Positions 40,264 through 49,720 of a stretch of DNA of 64,000 bases are shown here, piece after piece (position 1 is the first letter of the stretch; every line of letters starts with the position of its first letter). Location of the stretch: positions 53,650-117,649 of the forward strand of contig JAOPGA020001623.1 of assembly GCA_026419775.2 (NCBI GenBank). Direction: 5' to 3'. The notes below the pieces were generated by a model. The model made no database searches, was not told the origin of the DNA, and saw nothing but the letters and a program-made list of their open reading frames with translations. Position numbers and translations under genes: made by a program. The DNA is from Acrasis kona (lineage: Eukaryota; Heterolobosea; Eutetramitea; Acrasida; Acrasidae).

Positions 40264-42681
40264 TCATTTTAATAACAATTTTCTCAATTTCAACTCTTCA
40301 CAATACGTCAAAGCTTCCTTAACAGCAGCAGCATCAGCATTCCATTGAGGATATCCATTACCCACACCAATTACCATATCATTAATTTTGATTGTCACAG
40401 TAATATTGCCATCGCCCACATCATAGGTAAACTTTGGCAGAACATGATTAAACATAACTTGACACTGATTCTGAAGCATATTTTTTGCAGGTTTATTAAT
40501 GTTAGTAGGCAATATGCGATCCGTAGCGTCAAAAGTTTTTAATATTACATCATGTATCATAAAGTTCGACACGTCATGTCTAACGCTCACATAGGGTTTC
40601 AAGTAATCAGGTACCAAAGTGCTTGAAGCAGTATTATCAACGAATCTAAACAACTTGGAACCGCCGTCAACAAAGACAGCACCAAACAACGCTAGCGTAG
40701 CATTTCCCAGGTCTATCAAATTCGGCTGTTGCACATCACTACCAGTCACACACATGTAATCTGCAACATTCGTAAGCATGATGGCCGTCTTCATACAAAC
40801 GTCACCCCGATGCATTGCTGCATGTACGGACAAAGACAAAGAACCTTCTTCAATAATAGGACTAGTTTTAAACACATGTTCCGTTACAATAAGACGCAAC
40901 AAAGAAGTACCGATCAATTTTAATCTCCCATTACAACCACATGGTAAATTACCGTCGGGCGCAATATGCGACCCTTTAACTCCTTTACCAATATTATGAC
41001 CAGAAAGTGCTTTTATTAATAAACTTTTATCTTGAAATACATGTTTGATGTGATTTTCATAATGTGGAATGTCAATGTCGGCGTGTCGGCAAGCAGGTAC
41101 CTGACGTAAGTATTCAATGTAATCTTGAGGATAAATGTTTTCATGTAAAAGTATGTTCCATGATGATGCATCGGGTATGCAATATTTGTATACAAAATCC
41201 TTTGCGTTCGAATAATGTGTGTCCAAAAAAATTGCTCCTATAATGGCCTCTAATGTGTCACCCATGATTTTTCCCAAGGTGATCGGAGATCGGTCAACTC
41301 CGAACAATAAAAGTTGGTCTAATTTCATTCGTAAGCTAACGTTGTTGATGTACTTGTTGCTGACTAGTATCCTCATGATCTCCGACCAATTGTATTCGAT
41401 GCTTTCCGGTCCTAATTGATTGATTTGTTCATAAATGTATTCCGCCATACACAGTTCCAAAACGGCGTCGCCCATCAGTTCCAAATGTTGGTTGCACGTG
41501 TGCTTCCTTTGATGTTGTTCCATGTAGATGGTATGTGTTAGTGCTGTTCGTAACAGTAGTGGATCAGAAAAGTGATTGGATTCGTAGAGTGTTGAATGGA
41601 CTAGTCGGTCGTGTCGTAGTTGATTTTCCAAGTATTGTACGGTTGGCCTCAAATGAACGATTTGGTAGAAAAAGTCATAGTCACATGTGAATATGCGTAG
41701 ATCCGTTTCTTGGGTGATTGGTAGGAACAAACCAGAATAGACTCTTAAGTGCATTGGGTTTTTGTCTGTTTCATAAAGTTTCATCTCTTCGATGGTTGTC
41801 TTCCTTTCACTTCGTGTCATTCCCTTCAGTAAATGAAAACGAACTGCTGATGTTTTCTTCTTGACCCAGTTTCTTTTCGTGATGGCTCCCTTCATGCACA
41901 TGTAGTCGGCTTTGGCTTGCACAGGTCCTTTGGAGTAATCTAAATGTGAAATACTATATACTTGGAGGTCGCTTGCAATGACAAAGGTGCCCACTAACTC
42001 TTTTTCAATCTTCTCCGCTGACTCTAACGCACTCTTGAATGAAACGTCGCTCTCAAGCTTTTGTTGTATTTCTTGTTCAGGCTGACCAATGTATGCTTGC
42101 ATTATGTATCCAAGGTCATTAATATCTTGGTTGGTATACTTTGAAGCTGTTTCGTTAATCTTGTCTATGAATTTTGGTCCACTCCTTGCAGTATTTAGAA
42201 GATGTGTAAATGTCTTAATATTATTTCTAATAAGATCTGTTTGAGATGGTTCTATTATCTTCGGTACTAAAAACAAGGATTTCCCAGCATCATGATCATC
42301 TAAAAGTAAGGGATATGCAAGTTTGGTTGCCCACTTGTCTACCTCTCTTAACGCTGCCATTTCATTCTCGTCTAATTGAGTTTGCTGTGATAAAACTAAT
42401 CTTGCTGTAACCTCAAGCTGTGGTTTTTTTTGTACTACGTTAAATTCTGGAACTATTCGTGATAAAATAGAATCACCGGCCTCTAGTACTTGCACCAAAA
42501 GCAAATTCTCTATGGTTTTGTCTTCAAATCTACAATGCTGTAGAATAACCTTTGTTGGGTCGGATGCGTTATGGTCAATCATATTAGAAGTTGCTATGAC
42601 CTCATCTGCACTGCTTTTGTTCTTTTTGGTTGCTGCTATCCTTATGAAGTACTCAAACTCGAACACTGCAACATTCTGCAT
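40264..42681 (-). CDS. Helicase-less Dicer-like ribonuclease III with one dead catalytic domain
   Basis: Intronless, 805 residues. From about residue 150 to 360 lies a region with platform/PAZ-like character, followed by the linker PTVQYLENQLRHDRL seen before the catalytic domains of Dicers. RNase IIIa (about 370-500) is intact: HLELMGDAVLELC (Glu and Asp near 400) and KIMGDTLEAIIGA (Asp and Glu near 474). RNase IIIb (about 545-680) has lost all four: RLKLIGTSLLRL (Lys and Thr) and LIDLGNATLALFGA (Asn and Leu). A double-stranded RNA-binding domain closes the protein (about 735-800: AAAVKEALTYCEEL). There is no helicase. Dicers need both domains to cut both strands, so this enzyme should nick one strand or act as a dimer. 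Other RNase III proteins with two domains (Drosha type) lack the PAZ-like linker. Confidence 0.85.
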   Translation of the reverse strand: MQNVAVFEFEYFIRIAATKKNKSSADEVIATSNMIDHNASDPTKVILQHCRFEDKTIENLLLVQVLEAGDSILSRIVPEFNVVQKKPQLEVTARLVLSQQTQLDENEMAALREVDKWATKLAYPLLLDDHDAGKSLFLVPKIIEPSQTDLIRNNIKTFTHLLNTARSGPKFIDKINETASKYTNQDINDLGYIMQAYIGQPEQEIQQKLESDVSFKSALESAEKIEKELVGTFVIASDLQVYSISHLDYSKGPVQAKADYMCMKGAITKRNWVKKKTSAVRFHLLKGMTRSERKTTIEEMKLYETDKNPMHLRVYSGLFLPITQETDLRIFTCDYDFFYQIVHLRPTVQYLENQLRHDRLVHSTLYESNHFSDPLLLRTALTHTIYMEQHQRKHTCNQHLELMGDAVLELCMAEYIYEQINQLGPESIEYNWSEIMRILVSNKYINNVSLRMKLDQLLLFGVDRSPITLGKIMGDTLEAIIGAIFLDTHYSNAKDFVYKYCIPDASSWNILLHENIYPQDYIEYLRQVPACRHADIDIPHYENHIKHVFQDKSLLIKALSGHNIGKGVKGSHIAPDGNLPCGCNGRLKLIGTSLLRLIVTEHVFKTSPIIEEGSLSLSVHAAMHRGDVCMKTAIMLTNVADYMCVTGSDVQQPNLIDLGNATLALFGAVFVDGGSKLFRFVDNTASSTLVPDYLKPYVSVRHDVSNFMIHDVILKTFDATDRILPTNINKPAKNMLQNQCQVMFNHVLPKFTYDVGDGNITVTIKINDMVIGVGNGYPQWNADAAAVKEALTYCEELKLRKLLLK

Positions 42682-42868
42682 TATTGTAATGGATGTGGAT
42701 TACAACAATTTGAAGTGAAAGCGTTTATTAACAAACTCCGTGATATTTAGATTAAGAATGCCGATGTTCGATATTCGAATGCGATCTTGCTCTCCTTATT
42801 TATCCTGAGATACTGTCAAATGTTCTGATGTATTTTTATCATAGTCAACGGAGCTTTCTGAAACAAAG
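42682..42868. promoter_or_regulatory. 187-bp divergent promoter
   Basis: Separates the Dicer start (42681, minus) from the surface-protein start (42869, plus). Both promoters must fit in 187 bp, so co-regulation is possible. No recognisable motif. Confidence 0.4.
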
Positions 42869-45166
42869 ATGAAATTCACTGTCGCGACACTTATATTAAC
42901 ATTCATAACACTTATTACTTGCGCTCCGTCATTCCCAAACATACCAAATGGATTTTCAGCAGTAGTAGAGGTTACGGAAGTAACAACAGTTCGTCGAAAC
43001 AAATTCAACTCATCACTAACGATCAAAGAACAAAACTTTTTATTTAACAGAATATTATAATTTTAATAGCAAAAGGGCCAGAACGGACCTACAGGGGCCA
43101 AACGATACACATTCGATTGAGGTCTTTTATAGCGATATAGTAAGTAAATTGGAAGATCAAAATATATTAAACTCAGGGTGTTCATTTCACTTATGATCCC
43201 ACACTCCAAACCTGTTCATCACACGTAGGTGGTGATAATGACGAAAGAAACCTATTGATAGGTCAAAACGGAACACTTAAAATCCCAACAGAGATATTTT
43301 ACTTCGGAAATCAATCTGATTACACATACATAGGGCAAAGTGTGGCTAGAGGCATCGAGTGCGACATGTGGAAGAGGGTGTGGAATGTGACTACATCCAT
43401 CAGTTACACAATAGACTACTATTTTTCAAGCAGCAACTGGGGTAATTTTGAATTAGACCAAGAACAAGTACCTGTCCGTATTCACATATACGGTACATTC
43501 TACAATACCTCCTCTTTGACGACGACAACAATAGATCGCCACATTGAATTTGTAAACTTTCATTCTGAAGCACCACAGGTAGGTATTTCACACTTTTCAT
43601 CATTTTAACAATTGTCTAGGAAACAGTTTTTGATGCACCTGATTATTGCTCAATCACTTATCCTCCAATTGCTTACCCAACATTACCATCACGCTTCAGG
43701 TTAAGTGCAGAAATGACTTTTGTCAATCAAAACTCAACGACTGGATATGAGATGTGGTACGATCAACAAGACAACCAATTCAAGTTCGAATATGTTGACG
43801 ACAACGAAGTCAATGAACAGTATTGGGACCTAAAAAGAGTAATTCATTTATCCTCCACGTTTAATTTTATTTTTAGAACATTCATTATACTGCTAATAGG
43901 GACGCCAAAACATGTCAAGTCACCGATCCAAGTAAAGAGACCAACACTCAATTAACAAATCAAGTCTTCTCGCCACAACAACTTTTCAACTTTGGAGAAA
44001 ATTACACCGAATTATACAAGGGACAGAATACTATAAGAGGAATACGATGCGATCGTTGGGATTCTACATTCAACAGAACATATACCAGAAATAACGTAGA
44101 TTACACTTATCAATATACATTATCATCCTACTTTTCTGTATCCAACTGGAAGTCGCTAGGCATCACTAACGGTCAAGACAGAGTACCCATAAGAAGTCAC
44201 GCAAAAGGAACATTGTTACAGTCCAGTTCATCCTCCGCGTCTCAAATAGAATATATCATAGACTATGGTGACCTTTCTATTCTTTTACCAAATGATGTTT
44301 TTGTTCCTCAATCTTTTTGTTACAATACATTAAATCCTCCTCGACCTCCTACACCTCCACAATCCTTTTCCGCTTTAATTGAGTATACAGATGTGATCCA
44401 ACAGACAACCAATACCTTGTATTACTATTGGGATTATGAAGACAATAGAGCCAGATTAGATGTGTTAGATTCTAGAAATTCCAGATTATCAATTTACATG
44501 GATGCTCAAAAAAATAATGTTTATACGTATAGTTATTACAATGCTTCTGCGCCATGCACTTCTTCTAATCTATCTTCATCGGTCTATGCAGCTTTTGAGA
44601 AGGGAAATAAGGGTCACCTCAAAGGCTTCAATGATATGATGTACTTTGGACCTGGTTTCGATAATAAATATAGAGGTGTCGTGAATGTTAGAGGTTTAGA
44701 TTGTGACCATTGGGTGTCAAATCTAAATAGTACAACGTATCCAAATGGGACACTTGGTGATGGAACCAACCTTCCGTTTGTGGTTGATCACTATTTCATG
44801 GCTGGCGACTGGCTCTTGGGTGTTGGGTCTGAAAGAAGCAGAGTTCCGGTACGAGTGTCCATAACTGCTCAGAATTATCAAGTTTTCATGGAGATTATAG
44901 ATTACTTCCCTGGTACACCTAGTAACGATTGGTTCAATGTTCCTCAAAAGTGCTTAGATCCCAATGCTCAAATCCGACCTGTAAACGGAACCAGAACAAA
45001 ATATTCTGGTGTGAGGGGATCTATTGTGGGTGTGGCTAGTACTTTTTCGGGACTAGGTGGTACGATAATAGGGAGTGTAGCTGGTTTTGTTGCATGCTAC
45101 TTTTTCAACGTCAGATTAGCGGCGTCAAGAGTTGCTAAGGCTTCTGCTGTAATCAACACTGTATAG
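42869..45166 (+). CDS. Cell-surface protein with three tandem copies of an unnamed extracellular module
   Basis: Five exons: 42869-42988, 43029-43139, 43177-43578, 43620-43838 and 43877-45166; introns 37-41 nt; 713 residues. Signal peptide about 1-19 (CAPSFPN cleavage). Three modules of about 210 residues begin near 27, 234 and 444 with FSAVVEVTEV, FRLSAEMTFV and FSALIEYTDV. Each contains a Tyr-rich strand, a single Cys, FGxxxxYxxxxxVRGIxCDxW (ARGIECDMW, IRGIRCDRW, VRGLDCDHW), an Asp-Tyr-Tyr-Phe sequence and VPVRI. A membrane span (GSIVGVASTFSGLGGTIIGS onward) with a short basic tail ends the protein. Many NxT/S sites. The module recurs in several eukaryotic extracellular proteins as I recall, but I cannot name it with confidence. 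Confidence 0.8.
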
Positions 45167-45254
45167 TTAATAAAATATTGGCATTTCTTGTTGTTTTGTA
45201 ATGATATAATAATCTTTTGTAAACAAATCATTTCAATCAACATCAACCTTCAAA

Positions 45255-45921
45255 ATGGATACAAAAAGTACCCCTGAGTATTATGGTACCGTGAAGGAAT
45301 GGGACACAAACGCAAAGATATCCCTTACTATGTAAATTATGCTTCTTATTATTACTAATCTTGAAAAGATTTATACTTGGATTCTTTTTCCCACCAGTCT
45401 GGATTTTATTGTGCGTCTTTCGAAAATCACGTAACGATGTAAGTTATCAAAGTACGAACATCTAACCTGTAGCACGCATATATATGGTATAAAATAGTCA
45501 AGATGATTACTTGGTCTGTAGCAATACTGTTATACTGCGCTGGATGGTTGGCATTTGTTATTTTAATGAACTACGATGATAATAGCTGCATTATACATCG
45601 CGATAGGCCAAACTGTTGTAACTTCTATGTGACTTTGGATCAATCTCTGACATGCGAGAATTATAAATTTTATAATGGGCTTAAACCACCAACCGCAACT
45701 GGAGTGTATCCGTATCCAGGTTTGTCGTTTTAAATGATATTATAGTAACCTTTCCAATAGAACCAGGAGAGTATACAGCAATGGTTTGGGCGCCTATCAT
45801 TACGTTGGTCGTCCTTTGGGAGGTTGCCGTTTATCTCGCCAAATTAAACTACAAAGCAAAAGTCCAAAGAGTCGCAAACAAGATTGAAGGCTTGGTTACT
45901 CCTACATCTCCATCAGGCTAA
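45255..45921 (+). CDS. Small three-span membrane protein
   Basis: Four exons: 45255-45331, 45369-45438, 45473-45719 and 45761-45921; introns 37, 34 and 41 nt; 184 residues. Spans: ISLTIFILGFFFPPVWILLC (about 22-42), MITWSVAILLYCAGWLAFVI (about 60-80) and MVWAPIITLVVLWEVAVYLA (about 138-158). A lumenal or outer loop has five Cys (CIIHRDRPNCC, CENYKF) that could form disulfides. The tail is basic and then Pro/Ser-rich. The layout, PPVW in span 1 followed by FRKSRN, recalls small PMP3/LITAF-sized protist membrane proteins, but no family fits. Without the short introns each exon would stop early, so the model is well supported. Confidence 0.7.
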
Positions 45922-46042
45922 AAATATTGTAAATACATCATTTTTCTTCAGTTTTGTCGTAATCTTGGTTTGTTCTGGTTGTAAGATTGTTGTAATTTCC
46001 AAATTAATATTAACCCCAAACAACCAATTTAACACATACAAC

Positions 46043-46578
46043 ATGAGCAAAGAGGTCAAGTTGTCGAAGGAAGTACAAAACAATGTTAACATCTTCGACC
46101 AATCACTTACTACCATAGAATCCCTCCTCAAGCCGTTGTCCCAGCAAACAAAAAAAAGTATGAAGCAGATGGATGCCGAGAAACGTGCCAAACTTAGCAT
46201 CTGCTGCGCCTATACAGTTAATACATTATTTTACAGTAAGAAGAATTTCAAATCATTTACTAAACCTAAATAGTGTACCTCAAAACACAAGGAATAGATC
46301 CATCAACCCATCCCTGCAGAAAAGAAATACAACGAATTCAAACATATATGCAAAAACTACGTGAGAAGCAAGCGAAAATTGAAGCAATGAAAAAGGAAAA
46401 TAGTAAACAAGAAGATGCGGATGGAAGGTCAATGAAAGTAGATGCTGTCGTGGCTCATCGATTAATAAATAACATCCTGACTACCAGTGATAACAACAAC
46501 AATAATACTGAAGAGAGTGCAAAGAAGCGAAAGAGGATAGAGGAAACATTGCCCAAAAAGAAGAAGTCAAAAAAATAA
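46043..46578 (+). CDS. C1D/Rrp47-like nuclear exosome cofactor
   Basis: Two exons, 46043-46235 and 46274-46578; intron 38 nt; 165 residues. The N-terminal domain is helical (NVNIFDQSLTTIESLLKPL) and continues LSICCAYTVNTLFYMYLKTQ then GIDPSTHPCRKEIQRIQTYM, the core of Sas10/C1D proteins (in the family, YTINSLFWxYLxTQGxxPxxHP). C1D (Rrp47) binds the exonuclease Rrp6 and structured RNA for rRNA processing. The tail is Lys-rich (PKKKKSKK), a nuclear or RNA-binding signal. The intron lies inside the most conserved helix and joins in phase 1. Confidence 0.9.
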
Positions 46579-46710
46579 AAGTTGACCTTGTTTACAATGA
46601 TTCTGGTTGAGTACATTTTATGGTTATTTTTAAACCTGTTTTCCGTGATGATCAACTATTTTCAATAATTTCTCGTGAACGTCCAGAGAGAGATCAAAAT
46701 AACAATAAGC

Positions 46711-49577
46711 ATGACAAGCAACTCCGTTCAAACCGCAGCAGGTATTCTTTCGCTGCTTGAAGAACAAGACAACGACTTGAAGGCTGCAGCATTAACAAGA
46801 TTAAATGGACCCATAGTAGATGAGTTTTGGGCAGAGACTGCAGATTCCATACGAAGAATGTAAGGATCAAACATTAATGCGTTCCACTAATTCTGATCAG
46901 AGAAGAATTGTACGAAGATGAATCATTTCCACAAAGGAAATTAGCCGCACTCATTGCTTCACGCGTGTACTATCACTTGAACGCTTTCGATGAATCTTTA
47001 CAGTTTGCTCTTGGCGCTGGTGATTTATTTGATGTGAATAAAAAGAATGACGAATATACAGACAAGATCGTCAGCAAATGCATAGATACCTACATTACAC
47101 AGCGTAGGGCTGGCGAGAAGAACATTGATAACCGTCTGTTGGACATTGTCGAACGCATGTTTGATCGATGCTTCGCCGACGGAGAATACAAACAAGCCCT
47201 CGGAATTGCCATAGAAAGTCACCGTCTAGATAAGATCAAGGAGAGCATCACCAAATCAAACAAACCCGATGAATTATTGGAATACACTTTTGATGCCGCG
47301 ATGAACGTGATCGACGTGAGGGAATTCCGTCAGGAGGTATTGAGGACCCTGGTCGGCGTATATCAACAGAGTTCGAATCCCAATCACCTGGCCATCACTC
47401 AGTGTCACACGTTCTTGGACGACTCTTCGAAAGTAGCGGAAACATTAATCAAATTATTATCGTCGGGCGACGACGATCACGTGTACGTTGCTTACCAAGT
47501 TGGTTTCGATCTACATGATCGCGCCCCTCAATCCTTCCTGACAAACATTCGTTCGGAATTGTCCAAGACTTCGAAAAAGAATGCCGATCCCTCCGAACAA
47601 GATGCCGCTCACGAAGACAAGTTGGACAAATTGTTATCCATCTTGACCGGTCAAGTTTCCATTCAATTATACGTTGATTTTCTGTTCAGACACAATCACA
47701 CCGATCTACAAGTGCTCAAGAACATTAAAGGAAGCTTCGAAAGAAATTCCATCCTACATTCGGCGACCATCACCGCCAACGCATACATGCACGCAGGAAC
47801 GACCATCGATCAGTTCCTTCGAGAGAATTTGGAGTGGTTAGGAAAAGCGACCAATTGGGCCAAATTCTCGGCCACCGCATCTCTCGGAGTCATCCACAAG
47901 GGTCAAATCAAGGAAAGTTTAAACATTTTGAAACCATACCTACCGTCCGATGCGCAACCCACCAACGCCAACGCACGCAACGCACCTGGCGCAGGAAGCG
48001 TTTATTCCGAAGGAGGAGCCCTGTACGCCCTGGGCATCATTCACTCCAATCACGGAGACAACATGACCGACTACCTGGTCAACATTGTAAAAAAAGATTC
48101 CGCGAATCCAGTCGTGCTTCACGGCGCTTGTTTCGGATTAGGTCTCTGTGCAATGGCCACTGGCGACAGGAGCCTCTACGAAAGACTCAAGGAAATTCTA
48201 TACCTCGATAACGCAGTTTCTGGAGAAGCAGCTGGCGTGGCCATGGGTCTGGTCATGATGGGTTCGGGCAACACTGCAGCGCTAGAAGAAATGGATGCCT
48301 ATGCACACGAAACGCAACACGAAAAAATCATCAGGGGATTGAGCATGGGATTAGCTCTCACCATGTACGGAAGAGAGGAGGAAGCCAATCCGCTAATCGA
48401 TAAATTAGTTGCCGATAAGGATCCCATCCTACGCTACGGAGCCATGTACATGATCGGATTGGCATACTGCGGAACGAGCAACAACTTCGCCATTAGAAAA
48501 TTACTTCAAATCGCAGTGAGCGACGTCAGCGACGACGTGAGAAGAGCAGCAGTAATTAATTTGGGATTCTTGCTGTTCAAATCGCCAAAGCAATGTCCGA
48601 GGCTCGTGAGCTTGTTGGCCGAGAGCTATAACCCACACGTGCGTTACGGAGTGGCCATGGCCATCGGCATATCGTGCGCAGGAACTGCATTGAGAGTTGC
48701 TCTGGACGTATTGGATCCGCTCACCAAGGACGGAGTCGATTTCGTACGTCAGGGCGCCTTGATCGCAATCAGCATGGTGTTGATGCAAGCCAACGAATCG
48801 CAAGAACCAAAAGTATCCGAATATCGCAAGCATTACGAAACGGTATGGAATGCTCGTGGAGAGGAGGTCATGTGCAAGGTGGGTGCCATACTGGCTCAAG
48901 GAGTGATGGACGCCGGCGGTAGGAACGTGACCATTTGTTTACACAAGAGCGGTCACAACAAGATGAGAAACATTATCGGATTGGCCCTCTTCACTCAATA
49001 TTGGTTCTGGTATCCCTACTTGCATTTCTTGAGCATGGCGTTCGAACCAACGGCCATCATCGGCCTGAACAAGAATTTACAAATGCCAAAATATCATTTC
49101 ACCAGTCAGGCCAAACCTTCGTTATTCGCTTATCCTCCGCCCATGAAACCTGCTCAAGAAAAGAAGACGGTCAAGATTGGACCTGCTGCGGAGCTATCTC
49201 TCACTGCAAAGGCAAAGGCGAGAGAACAAAAAAAGAAGAGACAGGAGGGCGGCAGCGCCATGGACGTGGAACCATCGACTCCCACGCCGGTCGAGGAGAA
49301 GAAGGAAGTGGACAAGAAGAAGAAGAAGGAGAAGGAACCTGATTCGGAAGAAAAGGAGAATCCAGCAAGAGTGACGCCAAGTCAAATCAAGTATTTGAAA
49401 TTCGATAAGAACGAACGCTACACGCCCATTAAATTTAAGGACGGACAGGTCGAATTGGGTTTCTTCTTGTTGAAGGATAATCAACCTGGTCAGCCCGAGA
49501 CTATTGTCGATTTCAAGAATACAAAGGAGGAGGATTTACCTGAACCAGAAGCACCAGAGAGTTTTACTTGGCCTTAA
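46711..49577 (+). CDS. PSMD1: 26S proteasome regulatory subunit Rpn2/PSMD1
   Basis: Two exons, 46711-46859 and 46901-49577; intron 41 nt; 941 residues, as usual for the family. The N-terminus carries FWAETADSIRRIEELYEDE and ALIASRVYYHLNAFDESLQF then ALGAGDLFDVN, all Rpn2 signatures. The centre holds about ten proteasome/cyclosome (PC) repeats (GALYALGIIHSNHGD, HGACFGLGLCAMATGD, RYGAMYMIGLAYCGTSNN, VRYGVAMAIGISCAGT), which form a toroid scaffold in the 19S base. A Lys/Glu-rich loop (about 810-875) precedes the C-terminus, which binds Rpn13 in other species. Codons are GC-ending, unlike the neighbours, as expected for high expression. Confidence 0.97.
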
Positions 49578-49720
49578 ATAAATTTATTTTTTTAAAATAT
49601 TTTTGATTGAAGGGTTCATTTTTGGACGAGACGTTGTAATTCATTTTCACCGTAAAGGGACTGTATATTTATTTTGGTTGTCCAAACCTTTTGTGATACA
49701 AACCAGGACTGTGTATTTTT

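Noticed and set aside
47371-47390. GTTCGAATCCC resembling a tRNA T-loop
   Set aside because: It lies inside the Rpn2 coding frame and no acceptor or anticodon stem is seen around it.
47834-48211. Arg-rich alternative frame inside Rpn2
   Set aside because: Shadow frame in a GC-richer gene; Rpn2 repeats are continuous in the main frame.
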